Program-made: the position numbers and the translations under genes
Shown here: positions 11,201 to 25,314 of the stretch, piece after piece
Position numbering within the stretch: the first letter of the stretch is position 1
How the letters are laid out: every line of letters starts with the position of its first letter
The notes under the pieces: model-generated
The model's input: only the letters and a program-made list of their open reading frames with translations
What the model was told of the DNA's origin: nothing
Database searches by the model: none
Assembly (NCBI GenBank): GCA_002007465.1
Contig: LNAC01000003.1
Span: 9,399,515 to 9,463,514, forward strand
DNA: 64,000 nucleotides
Origin: Ailurus styani
Taxonomy: Eukaryota > Chordata > Mammalia > Carnivora > Ailuridae
Reading direction: 5' to 3'

Positions 11201-14200
11201 AATGAAAGTGCTATTGAATTTTCTGCAACTACTTCTACATCTGGCAATAGAGAATAGATTGCTCTGTTTATTGTTTCAGGTAATTTCTGACCCTTACTTT
11301 ATCAGAGGGATCCTACTTTTTATTCCTCACTACTCATCCCAGGGCCAGGTAAAATCTACCTTGGCTTGGAGTGGACCAGCAGTTTGGGTATATTGATTGC
11401 ATTTGGCCTTCTCAGAGTTTCAGCCGATGGAAACATTTCAGATGCTGGAAAGATGGATGTACACAATTCCCTATGCAATTTGTATAGCGTAGTAAGCAGT
11501 GATGTTGCACTGTGGTTTGATTTATTTCTCCTCTCCACTTCCTCATTCTCTAGTACTTGGGATAAATGAAGTTTGTTTCAAAGTTTTCACTGTCTAAGTG
11601 TCTCTCACCTGTTAACCTGGGAACTAATTGTGCATCTCCTTCACTGCCTTCCTCCTTTATCTTCTGAATAATTATGACAATATCACATATACACTTACCA
11701 AACTAAAAGGTAGGTTATCATTTGTGCATATTATTATGGGTTTATCAAATACACATTATATGTCTATAGTGTATAGACACTATATATACTTGTAGTTTAC
11801 TTAATCACATTGTTTCTGGACATTCAAATAACTCCTATTTCTCCAGTACTAAAATAATATATATTAGTTCATTTTTATATGTTTAAATGACTATTTTCTT
11901 GGGATAAATTCTTGAAAGTAGAATTATTGGCATAAACTATATTAACAGTTTTGTGAATTTTTATATAAATTGACAAATCCTTTCCCAAATCTTTTAATAA
12001 GTTAAACTTCAGAAACAGTACAAGCATAGGCTTATTTTAAAAATTGGAATCATTTGCTTATTATGAAATAAATTATAGTTCTGAGACTCTATGAAAAAGA
12101 AAATTAAAAAGCAGCCATTGTTTCACTGCCTGGGTATGACATTTGCTATTGGTTTGGTTTAGTTATTTCATTCAACCCAACTTCCTTCTAGGATAGATGG
12201 ATGGAAAGATAGGTAGGTAGGTAGGTAGGAAGATAGGTAGATAGATAGGCAGACACATAGGATGCACACATCAGTGAAAATACTATAAGATCATATTTAA
12301 GATGTTTTAAGTTTTTGTGCAATTATGCATAATCCTGTTATTAGTGTCTTTATATTTAATACAAATTGTTTATTTCATTAATATAAGTCCTAGGAAGAAA
12401 ATAAGGGAGAACACATTTTTAAGATTATGTATGTGTACCATATAATTTCATTTTCAAAAGGACGTTGTATCAACATATGTTCTCAGCATCCATGTCACAA
12501 GTATTAAGTATTAAAATGATTTTTTTTGTTGAATTTGATAGGAAGAAAATGATACTTTATTGTTTTAATTTGTATTGATTTGATAACTAGTTAGATAAAG
12601 TATATTTTCTTGAGTGATTATTATCCATATATATTATACTGCAAAATTTCTGTTAAGCTCATAATTTATTTACTTTTATTGGTGTGCATAATACATTCTT
12701 TACTAACAATATATATATATATTTTAAGATTTTATTTATTTATTTGACACAGAGAGAAAGATCACAAGTAGGCAGAGAGGCAGGCAGAGAGAGAGGGGGA
12801 AGCAGGCTCCCTGCTGAGCAGAGAGCCCGATGTGGGCCTCAATCCCAGGATCCTGAGATCATGACCTGAGCTGAAGACAGAGGCTTAACCCACTGAACCA
12901 CTCAGGTGCCCAACAATATATTTTTTAAGGATTTTATTTATTTGAGAGAGAGAGAAAAAGAGGGGGGAGAGCACGCATGAATGGGGCAGTGGGGGAGGAA
13001 CAGAGGAAGAGAGAGAAGCAGACTCCCTGCCCAGGAAGGAGCCCGATGTAAGACTGGATCCCTGGACCCTGAGACCATGATCTGAGCTGAAGGCAGGTGC
13101 TTAACTGCCTGAGCCACCCAGGTGTCCCTTTACTAACAATAGTAATGATTTTGGTGACACCATTACTATTTTGTACAGATAAAAAATAATTCTTAATTTT
13201 TTTTAAAGATTTTATTTATTTATTTGACACAGAGAGAGAAATTACAAGTAGGCAGAGAGGCAGGCAGAGAGAGAGGAGAGAGGAGGAAGCAGGCTCCCCG
13301 CTGAGCAGAGAGCCCAATGTGGGCCACGATCCCAGGACCCTGGGACCATGACCTGAGCCGAAGGCAGAGGCTTTAACCCACTGAGCCACCCAGGCGCCCC
13401 TAATTCTTAATTTTTAACCAATCGTTTCTTCTATATTTTATTTAAAAATTGTGGATGCTTCTAGTTCAAAGTGTCTTTGTACACATAGACCCTGATTTAT
13501 AATTAACACATTAAACATTGTAGTTGTTCAGAGTATTATGTTGAAATACTAGTGAAATAAAATCCTCACTCCAAGTTCAAATCTGTTCTTTGCAACAGCA
13601 ATAGAAATTGTATCAAATGATATACCAGTACTCAGCTTGACTGACCTTTTTTTTTCTTATTTCAGAGAATAAAAGATCATGCCTTGAATTCTCTCGTCTG
13701 AGTATAAAGGATTCCTTTAAAGATTTGTTTACTTCCCAAATGGAGATTTCCTTGATGATGTATACAAGGAAAAACTTCAACTGTGCTGAGCCACTGTTCG
13801 AGCAGAATAACTCACTTAACGTTAATTTCAACATAAGCAAAAAAACAGTCTGGCTTATTCATGGGTATAGACCAACGGGCTCCACTCCTGCATGGCTTCA
13901 GAACTTCCTAAGGCTTTTGTTGAATCAAGAGGATATAAATATAATAGTAGTAGACTGGAACCGGGGTGCTACAACTCTTCTTTACAACAGAGCAGTTAAA
14001 AACACCAGAAAAGTTGCTATGAGTTTGAGTAGATACATTCGGAATCTTTTGGTAAGAATTTTATATATTCTACATGTTTTATAATATGCAGTCTTTTGTG
14101 CGATACCACAAAGTCATAGTACCATAAATACTTTTTTCCTATACACGTTAAGAATTATTGCTCTGATATGCTAACATTTACAGCCATCTTTAATTTATGT

Positions 14201-17200
14201 AGATGGATATAATTCCATTCCTGGTTATGAACTGTCTTATTTTAAAAAAATCTTAAAGACTCAGTTATGATGTTTTGTCTTCAAATATTTTAAGATTTTA
14301 ATTTTTTTAGGGGCGCCTGGGTGCCTTGGTTGTTAAGCATCTACCTTCAGTTCAGGTCATGATCCCAGGGTTCTGGGATCGAGCCCAGCGTCGGGCTCCC
14401 TGCTCAGCCTGCTTCTTCCTCTCCCACTCCCCCTGCTTCCCTCTCTCTCTCTCTGTGTCTCTCTCTGTCAAGTAAATAAATAAAATCTTTATAAAAATTA
14501 AAAATTTTTAATTTTTTTAAACTCTACCTATACTGACTTGATATTAGGGTAGTGATTCCACGTGGACCAAGGGGATAAACTATATAATCACTAGGTTCTT
14601 TAGGTATCCTTTCGATGGTATGGCTAATATGTTTATAGTTAATCAAGTGTGAATTGGTAAAAGTGAGGGAAAAACCTCTTGAAAAGTAGCATTCTTCTGC
14701 CAACCATGGCAGCAAGTCTTAGTACCATTCAGATTTGTCCAGGATTTAGGCGTGGGGTTGGGGTGAGTCAGTTACATTCAGATCACCTGAATGTTTTAGG
14801 TCACCTGCAGTTTGAATGATCTACATTTACTGTGTCAACCCATATGGAGATCAGTGTCTGTTCTAGAAAGAGAAGTGGTGGTGATGAGCACTTGAGAGAA
14901 AGAAGGGTGATTTCTGATTCGGAACATTCTTGGGCTTGACATCTGCTTTGAGTTGTGTTGTGCTGAATTTCCAAGGCTCTCCTGAAATGAGCAAGCTTAC
15001 CAGATCCAAGAAGCAGTTTACATATAATGGTCAGGAATCAGACTGGAAGAGTTCAGAGACTAAATCTACCTCTTATCTTCTGTGTGACTTTACGCAATTG
15101 CTTCATCTCTCTGCCTCATTTACTTATCTATACATTTGGGATATTCAAACTTTATAACAATATTTTATATAAGTATTAAATGAAATTAATTCTTAACCAG
15201 TACCTGGCATATAATAGTCATTGAATATAATCAGGAGTAGTATAATTTTTACATCCTACAATTTGGACAAAACCAAACCATCTCTCTAGAGAGACAGTAG
15301 ACGTGATTGATTCATCTGTTCTTACAGTCTATAAACTGCATAATTGATTTAGGAGATTTACAAAGCACTTATTCAAGATAAGTACCCGAAAATCTCTACT
15401 ACTATAATTTCAAAATTCTTTAACTAAATGCATTATTTTGTATATACTACTTTAGATAACAGATAACAAAGGTTCTAAAAAATGTACTGGTATAACTAAA
15501 AGTGTATAGAGAAAAATCAGATCTGTTATGGAAAATGTTGAACAAAAATATAGTTGTTTTCAAATTATAAAATCTCATTCTCCGTCTCGCAGAAATGTAT
15601 TAAACTAGGAAAAAAAATAATGAATTCTAGACTATTGATGTCCAGGGCATAATTTGTGATTTCTGAAATGAAAATCATAACATTGCATTTTTACTTGCAG
15701 AACCATGGAGCATCTCTTCATAATTTTCATTTCATAGGTATGAGCTTAGGGGCTCATATTAGTGGATTCGTTGGAAAGATATTTCAAGGTCAACTTGGAA
15801 GAATAACAGGTAAAATATTTTTGAAAAAATATATTTTAGCATTCTTTAAAGCATCAGAAGTTATTTATTAGGCACAATAATTAAGTAGCAGAAATGATGC
15901 GCATTTATTCTTTTTCTGTATTATATTCAAATGCTAGTCTTTGTTTTAGTTAGATTCTAAAGTTTTATTTCCTGTTTAGTTCTTAACAGAGTTGAAATAA
16001 TCCTATAGAAATGGGAGGAAGAAAATCAATTTCTGCAACCCCAAGTGAATTTTAAGGACACTTTATTGTAATAATCCAGAGGAAAATTTGACCCATTAAA
16101 TATAAAACTTTTTTCATGTACTAACTAAATATAGAACATGTACTTAATTTTCACAAACTTTGACACATTTCAATTCTTTTAAAAATTTTAATTGAACACC
16201 AGAAGAGAGAATCAGGAGTTGATATCCAAGATTAAGGGAGTCTAGATCCTGATACCCCTCATATTTTCTTAACAGAATTCCTGCATCCAGAAAACGTAGC
16301 AACCAAATAATGCTGGCATGGATTTTCATGCTTCCATTTGGGAATGGTGGTGATTTTAGAATAGAAAGATCGTATTCCACCCCAGTCAATTCAGCTTTTT
16401 CACAACTATCAAGGTCTGTGTCCATAGAAGGTTTATAATGGTTTCAAGTGTTAATAAAAGTAATAAGAGTGTTAAGTTAATTGAAGGGGGAGGAGAGAGG
16501 TGAATAAGTTGCATAGATAGGAAAGTTTTTAACAGCTAAGCCAGGATTTATACAAAATGGTCTAGCATCCAAAGCCTATTCTGTTTCAACCACCATAGTC
16601 ATCCTACTTTACGTTAAGATGTGTTTACTCAAACTTTAGTCCAGTTCGATTGGTTCCACAGGCCAAGCAATCATAAAGGTTTAAAAGTCCAGCAAATGTG
16701 GCAGTTCTACATCAGAATTATTTATGAGAAGAGAAGTTTCTGCCTCATTCAGTCAAATGGGCTAAATAAACTAGGGATAGGAGAAGGGTTTGAGATGAAC
16801 AACATTATATTTTACTTCTTAAAATATCTTTTTTTTTTAAAGATTTTATTTATTTATTTGACAGAGAGAGAGCACAAGTAGGCAGGGCAGCAGGCAGAGG
16901 GAGAGGGAGAAGCAGGCTCTCCGCTGAGCTGGGAGCCCGATGTGGGACTCGATCCCAGGACCCTGGGATCATGACCTGAGCTGAAGGCAGCCACTTAACG
17001 GACTGAGCCACCCAGGTGCCCTAAATTATCTTTTTGAGATGATTGTATCTCCCATTGCATAGATGTTCTCAAGTTGTTGAATTTTACCTCCTTCCCACCC
17101 CATCGCCTTCTTAACACACACCAGTAGGTAATGAGCCTAGAATTTCTATTTAAAATTTCAAATATGGGACACCTGCGTTCTCAGTCAGTTAAGCATCTGC

Positions 17201-20200
17201 CTTTGGCTCAGGTCATGATTCCAGGGTCTTGGGATCCAGCCCCATGTGTGGTTTCCTGCTCAGCAGAGAGCCTGCTTCTCTCTTTCTCTCTGTTGCTCCC
17301 CTTGCTTATGCTCTCTCTCTGTCAAATTAAAAAAAAAAAATAAATCTTTAAAAAAATAAATAAAATTTCAAATACACCAGAAATAATATCTACAGCCCAT
17401 GGAACATTTTTACATTAATGCATTTTTCCTTTCTTGTGCGTATATGAGGAACTTCTGTGAAAAATGAATGATAAGATAATAGTATGTTTTATGCCATAGC
17501 CCAAATTGTATTTGGCACTTCAAAGTCATTTTGGAACTGCAGATAGATCTGGGATGAACTAATAAGGCATGAGGTTCAAGACAGGACCAGGATATTATTC
17601 ATTTCCCCTCCCTCTCAGGGCAGTGGTAGTTACTTATTATTAACTATAAAATTACTACTGGTTTGGGGCGCCTGGGTGACTCAGTGGCTTAAACCCTCTG
17701 CCTTCGGCGCAGGTCATGATCTCAGGGTCCTGGGATCGAGCCCCACATCGGGCTCTCTGCTCAGCAGGGAGCCTGCTTCCTCCTCTCTGCCTGCCTCTCT
17801 GCCTACTTGTGATCTCTCTGTGTCAAATAAATAAATAAAAATCTTTAAATAAAAAGATATATATTTTTTAAAAAGCTACTACCAGTTTATCCCAAGTACT
17901 TCTTCTTCTTTTTCTTTTTTTTAATTTGACAGAGAGAGACAGGGAAAGAGGAAACACAAGCAGGGGGAGTGGGAGAGGGAGAAGCAGGCTTCCCACTGAG
18001 CAGGGAGCCCGATGCGGGGCTTGATCTCAGGACCTTGGTTGGGACCATGACCTGAGCTGAAGGCAGGTGCCTGATGACTGAGTCACCAGGCACCCAATCC
18101 CTAAGTACTTCTTAAATAAAAATGCTAAAAAAATTAAACCTACAGTATTTTGTTGAGGTATCTCTAAGTGTGGCTTAACATTAGATTGTTGATAAACTCT
18201 GATGATTGGTGAAAAGTATCATTCAAATAATGAAGATACTTGCTATTCATCCAATTTCATTTATCTTAATATTAGTTTTTGTGCAAGTTTAAGCTAAAAC
18301 TATATAGACATGCTTATAATGTAATAATGCAAACATGTGATCTAACAAACACTGTAGTAGGAATTGATTAATCGATTGATAATTTCTTTCTTGAATTTCA
18401 GGTCTTGACCCTGCTGGGCCAAAATTCTCTGGAAAATCATTTAAGGACAGATTAGATTACACCGATGCGAAGTTTGTGGATGTCATCCATTCTGATACCA
18501 ATGGTAACAATGTAGGATTTATTGCTTAATTATTTGAAGATGAGAAGATGTAAACATTGGGGAAGAGGAGAACGTAAAAGGAGAAAGAGTAGTGGGTAAA
18601 GTGATGATGAGTCAGTAATTATAAAATGATTCTTTTTCCCACAAGCAGTATTTCTTGGAGTTCGTGATGTCCTGTGGTGTCAAATGGCACTTTTTGCCAT
18701 CAGCTTACCTCCTCTGGTTTCAGGAGTGTCCTATCATCCTAAAAAATGGAAACCTGATAAAAAGTGCTTCACCTTGTTCATGCTGTCGACAGTTTTGACT
18801 GATCAGAGTTTCTCCCATTCTTAATGTTCCTGCTGTATTTAGGTTACCATTCTCTCCACTCACTTTCTCGCTGTGATGTGTATCACCTAGAACTGAACAT
18901 AGGATTTCAGGCACAGGTAGAGAATACCCTCCCCTAAAGGTAGGGAAATAATTTCTCTGTTGTTTTTAATTATCTTCCTGAAAATGTCTAACAGGCTATT
19001 GGTAGTTTGGGCCAGAGTGCTTTGGACAGATACTTTCAAGGAAGAATTTAGATGGCCCCAAGCCCCTTCCTCATTTGAAATTGATTATACTACTATTTAT
19101 TGAGCTCTTCCTTATACCTTGGGCAGTATTTCAGATGCTTTCTGTGAATGAATTATAGCATTCTCTTAAGTCCCCATAAGATAAGTAAATATCATCCCCT
19201 TTTTATTGATAGGGAAGCTAGGTTCGCAGTCACAAGTGGCAGGGCCAGAATTTGGAATCTTATGATTCCAGAGTCTGCACCGTACCAGTTTGTTGCTCTG
19301 GCCAGGTGATAATTTACATGTGCTGTGGTGGTGGGCACGGGGAGGATACGGCGCTGCCATGGAGAAGGGAGGAAGTGATGCTAAGGCTGTTCTGATTTCC
19401 CTATTTCCTCAGGTTTCTTTTCTCTTTGGTTCAGGTAATTTATTTGCTCCCATAGTCCTCTGAATTGTCCTTCTTCTTTTTTTTTTTTTTTAAGATTTTA
19501 TTTATTTATTTGTCAGAGAGAGAGAGAGAGAAAGAGCAGCAGGCAGAGGGAAAAGCAGGCTCCCCACTGAGCAGGGAGCCCAGTGCGGGACTCAGTCCCA
19601 GGACTCCAGGATCATGACCTGAGCTGAAAGCAGACTCTTAACTGACTGAGCCACCCAGGTGTCTCTCCTCTGAATTGTCCTTTTGGTGATTCATACCAAT
19701 GCCTTTGTGAGAGGTACAAATCCCATAAATGCCACAGAGAACAACTTTTCAGCTTCTTTGGCTGCATGCCAGGGGGCTGAGCCTCTATGGGTATCGTTCT
19801 GATCTTTCTTTGGAATCTAAGTTTACTTATGTATCACAGCGAGTTAGTGGCCAAAGGTTCATAGTTCAAATGTGACACCTCAACCTCTCAAGCCTTCCCT
19901 GTCCTTATCCTTTTATAACAGCTTGGCTTCCCCACACGCAGTGTACCTACTGCCTAGTTCTCTGCAGTTCCTTGAGCTCCTGTTTCTGAAATCCCAGCTT
20001 CAGTTTTGCCTATGGACTTTGAGTTAGCTCTTTATACTTTTTATTATTTTTCTTTGCATTTTTGGCTTATCCCAATAAAAAACTGTTTCTGTTGTCTTTC
20101 ACTCTTGACATGTTTTGATGACCAGCCTATCAGATCTAACTTACCTCTAGATGCCATATTGTTGGCACCTTTGATTGATCTTTTCACAACCATTGCAAAT

Positions 20201-23200
20201 GAGGGACACAGAATTTTGATGCTATATATCCACCTGTCTCAAGGAGTTTCTGAATGAGATCCTTGGGGTCAGCACATATCTGGCAGACACGACCTTTTCC
20301 TTGAATACTAATCAGTGAGTGCATCTACTTACCAGTAGTTTTTGTCCATATTGTTGTATATGTTAAAAAAAAAAACTATGTGGCCTTCCAAAATTATGAA
20401 TTGGATAATTTGAACTAACATCCTTGCTGGGATATCAGGAAAAAATTACAGTCCAACACCTAGAAGATAGAAAAATTCCACGGAAGTAAACTGGTAATTT
20501 GGAGTCACTTTTCTTATGACAGGTTTCCATAGAATTGGGGTTTTGAAACCCTTACATGGGGCTTATAAAATATCTCATTTTTTCCTTCTTTCCATGAAAT
20601 AGAGGAATATAGAATGCTTAAACTTTATATATCACCCTCCAATTTAATTTATTCTTGGGGAGAAAAAATAGAACAAAGAGAGAAGGCACAATGACTATCA
20701 ATAATTTAAAAAAGGGCATCTGGGTGGCTCAGTAGTTTAAGCATCTGCCCTCTGCTCCTATCAGGGTCCTGGGATCAAGCCCAGCATCTGGCTCCCTGCT
20801 CAGCAGGGAGCCTGCTTTTCCCAGTCCCTCTGCCCTTCCCCCACTCTTGGTGGCCTTGTACACGCTCACATGTGCTCTCTTTCTCAAAAGAATAAATAAA
20901 ATATTTTAAAAAATAAAATAAAGGGGCACCTGGGTGGCTCAGTCAGTTGTGTCTGCCTTCAATTCAGGTCATGATCCCAAGGTCCTGGGATTGAGTCCCA
21001 CATTGGGCTCCTTGTTCAGCAGGGAGCCTGCTTTTTCCTGTCTACCATGCCCCCTGCTTGTGCTCTCTCTCTCTCTCTCTCTGACAAATAAATAAATAAA
21101 ATACTTAAATGTATATATATGAAAAAATAAAATAAAATAGAAAAAGAGATGGTTTTATAGATTCTACAGATATGAAATTAATCATGTTATGATGTAATGA
21201 ATAATACTATGCAAATAAATTTGAAAATATATGATTATATGGTATGATATATAAAATAGAAAAATTTTTATGAAAAATAGAAGCATTTAACAAACTGACA
21301 AATTAAGAAAGAAAATTTGAATAGTTCTATAATTATTAATGAAATAGAACCTGTAATTTAAAGACTTCCAACAAAGTAAATCCTAAGCAGATTTTTCATG
21401 TCTACCAAACAATTAAGGGAAAAGTAAGGCCATTTTCACACAAATGGTTTCAGAGAAAATAAATTGTAGGAAACTTTATAACATTTTTAAAAGCCATCAA
21501 AAAATGTCAAAACTTGAGATAGACATTACAGAAAAGAAAATTTATAGACATTCTCTATTGTAACCATGGATGCAAAAATTCAACATAAACATCACATTAG
21601 TAAACCAATTCTGCAACATATAAAAATGGATAACAAATCACACCCAATTTGGATTATTATAAAAAAGCAAGTTTATATATAATAAAAGGTGTACACAAAA
21701 GCTACATGAAATATGAGTCAATTTATACGTAGTTCCAAAATGGGGAAATTGTAACCGTGATGTTTTGGGAGGCATCCTTGGAAGGTAAAGAATAGCAAAA
21801 AAATTATTTTATTGAAAGGCATTATTTTTAAAGGAAAGGAAGAAGCTGGTAATTAGGTAAGAGCTAAAGGTTTCTAGGTGCTATTTCTTGACATGGGTGT
21901 GATAGCTAAGTGGTTATTTGCTATATAATAATTAATTAATCTTTAGATTTATGTTCTTGTTTGTGTGCATGTATATTAAATTACAATAAAAAGAAAATTT
22001 TAAAAGCCATATCAACTCTCTTTATCCTTCTTGAAACCAAGGGAGTGAATGACCTAAACAGACTAAACTTCTCTTCCTCTTCCATCTGGTAAAGGGGAAA
22101 AGACATGCCTGAATGAATCAAGGGCTGCTTGTAAGTTAATATAAATGTCTTTTTCTTCTCCCTGATTCCTGAGGAGTCTTCTTGGCTTGACTCTACTTTA
22201 GTGGCAGATTGGAGAAAATGATGGCTCCTACCTGGAACCCCTAGTCTTGGAACTCCATGTTGAATTCAGACATAGGGAAATTGTAAAGATCTCAAAAAAA
22301 AAAATTATTGGATCTTTTTTTGGGGGGGGTCATATTTAGGAGATTACAAGCAGATGATGGAACGTAAAGAGGGATTGGCTAGCATACCTTCACCACTGTC
22401 ACAATGAAATCACTCTCATGCTTCCATGGATTCTAAAGAGTTCTAATGAAGTCATCTGAATTGTTCTTTGCCTTTCCTTACACACTGACTCTCCTCCCCC
22501 ATAATGCTCATGCCCAGTGTCCTCAAGCTCTGCTAACTTCCCTAGCAGTTATCTTGTTCTGTTTTGTACTATCACTAAATCCTGTCCTGCATCTTAATCC
22601 TACTATCAGACCTAAGTATTTATCTTTGTTATATAAATCTATTGCTGATCACTTTCAAGAGTTAATTATGTTGTAGGAAATTTCTTGTGCTTTAAGCCAA
22701 AGCATTGGGACTTTACCTGGTAGCAAGATTTTCAGATCTAATCACATTCTGAGCTTGCTACCCTCTATCATTGCCATGACTTCCCTGGGTTATAACCCCC
22801 GTATTGGTAATAATGGACCCAGCATTTGCACCTTCCCAGTGCCTCAAGGATCCACAGATACACGGAAGCCCTTAAATCATAGCTACACATTTATGTCACT
22901 CTGGCCCAATTTGTCCCAGCTGAAGCAGCATATGTGGATTTTTCCAGGTAGTGAATCTAGTACCAAGTCTTACTCTTACCCAGAGTGTAAGCAAATGATC
23001 CCACTGGCCTAAAAGGTCCCTTATGACTTGGCTTCATTTCCTCTGGTGCTCCCTCTTACACAGTATGCTCCAGCTAACCTGGCTTCTTTGAATACTTTAG
23101 GTATGCTCACATAATTTCCTACTTGGCTCACTGTCTCACTCACATTCTTCATGTCATTGCGTGACTCTACTGCCTCAATGGAAAATTCCCTAACTAAACT

Positions 23201-25283
23201 ACTTAAAAGTGCAACCAACCTGCCATCCTGACTAGGCACTTACTGTCCTCTTAGGCTACTTGTGTCTTCTCTACAGCACTTAACTATTATCTGACATACT
23301 ATATCTTTACTTGTTTATTATGTCCTCCTCCACTAAGATGTAATTTCCACTACAGAAAAGAGTTTTGCTGTGCTTTTCTTTTTTACTTATATATTTGTGG
23401 CACATAGAACTGTGATGGGCCCATAGTAAATTGGTGACTGGTAAATATGTCACATTAATGACATATAACTTTCATGAGGAATTAATTTGAGCATTAATAC
23501 CAGAAAAATGCATCTTTTTAAAAAATGGCATCTATTTTATTTTCCAATCAAATTTAAGTGTCACTTTCAGTGGAATTTATAGGAGATTTTATTTTGTAAA
23601 AATGTTGTTGACCTGATTATATTCACTTTGTGATTTTTGAGTGTTTTTCTTCCTAGGCTTAGGCATTAAAGAACCAATGGGACATATAGATTTTTATCCA
23701 AATGGTGGAAAAACACAACCTGGCTGTCCTAAGTCCATTTTATCAGGTATACCAATAGTAATTTTGAATGAATTATATATGATTCAAATGATGAAAGGAA
23801 ATCAAATTTACTTTACTTTTTTCCTTCTTAATCTGTGGGTAAAATTTTGATCATCCTTGCTCATGATTCAGGAGAGGTATCGGCAAAAAATGGTCGAAGT
23901 GGATTTTTCTCAGTTCATAAAAGTTTACCAGTAGATATCCTATCTGGTCATGGTGGGATCCATTACATTTCACGTTTCAATAGTTTTATTTCACCATTTT
24001 AAACATTAGAACTACTAAGTCAGTGAAGAAGCACCGATGGCCAAAGTATCATGTCACCTGAGTTTGGTCTCAGGATTTAATCTTTACGGTCACTCTAATA
24101 TCATACAAGCTCAGATTCATAATCTCTTGCGCTCGGTTGTTACATAAATATCCGAGCCGCTGCTCCAGGTGTAGAATTTGGCTTACTTCAGAGTCATAGG
24201 AAGCAATGTTTTGATGTCTACAGGGACAACTGGTTAAGTAACACACAGCAAAAGGCCACTGCAGCCAGAGAAATCTGGTCAAAGGTTATAAGGATGTGAG
24301 GAGTTGGAGAAAGAAAGGGACATGATAAAGCTTTAATGTTACCTGGTTTCCTAGTCCTCTCTGACACTGAGTCGAAATGTTAGTGGTGTGGGGTTAGAAG
24401 GGAAAGATGTGCACATAGTTATTAACTAATTAACTATTAACATTATTAGCTATGGTAGTACCGTGTTTATGGAGTTTGTCAAATTATTGAAATTAAACAT
24501 TTTTTTCCTGTGGTAATTATTACTTCCGAAAAATTTCTTATAAATCTCATGTAAAAGCATACTAAATTTAAATTTTCAATAGTACTGCTTATTTAATTGC
24601 TTGAGATAAAACGGTGCATTGTAGTCAACACTTTAATATTCACAAGTGCATGGTATTGAGTAGAACTTAACCTTTAATTTTTCTCCATTTTACTTGGACT
24701 TTGTTTAATACATCTACGGTTCTTTTGCTTGATTTTTAACACTTAAGGAATTCAGTATGTTAAATGCGGCCACCAGAGAGCAGTTTACTTGTTCATGGCC
24801 TCTTTGGAAACAAACTGCAATTTTATTGCATTTCCTTGTCCGTCATATGAAGATTTCAAAGCTGCTTCATGTGTTGACTGTGACCACTTCAAAGGCAAAT
24901 TATGTCCTAGGCTAGGTAAGTGAGACTGTTATAATTACTCTAAGTTTCTGTGGAAAATGAATCACATAATTATTAGTATTTTTGCTGGAAGCTTTCATAT
25001 TTACTTGTGAACATGTTAGCATTTTATGGAAAAATTACCTGTGGAACAACCAGAGAAAACAGTTTATTTCCTACTAAATATTTTTAAGGTGCTTAGTGAA
25101 AAGAATTTAATCAATGGTTCAGTGGAATTTAACCAACTGTGTTCAGTATAGTGTGCAAATTTGGTGGTCTATGATGATCCTTGTTCTTGGTTTGTAAAAG
25201 AATCTCACTATCTATTATCTACCTGTATTTCCATTAAAGAAAGAGACTGCATTCTTTTTTTCTTTATCTTTATCTTTTCTTTC

Positions 25284-25314
<31 letters not shown>

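Noticed and set aside
12191..12252. Tetranucleotide array as a possible CRISPR-like array
   Set aside because: Units are 4 bp with no spacers; it is an ordinary microsatellite.
16144..16425. 93-codon - strand ORF in intron 3
   Set aside because: No recognisable content; a chance frame in AT-rich intron.
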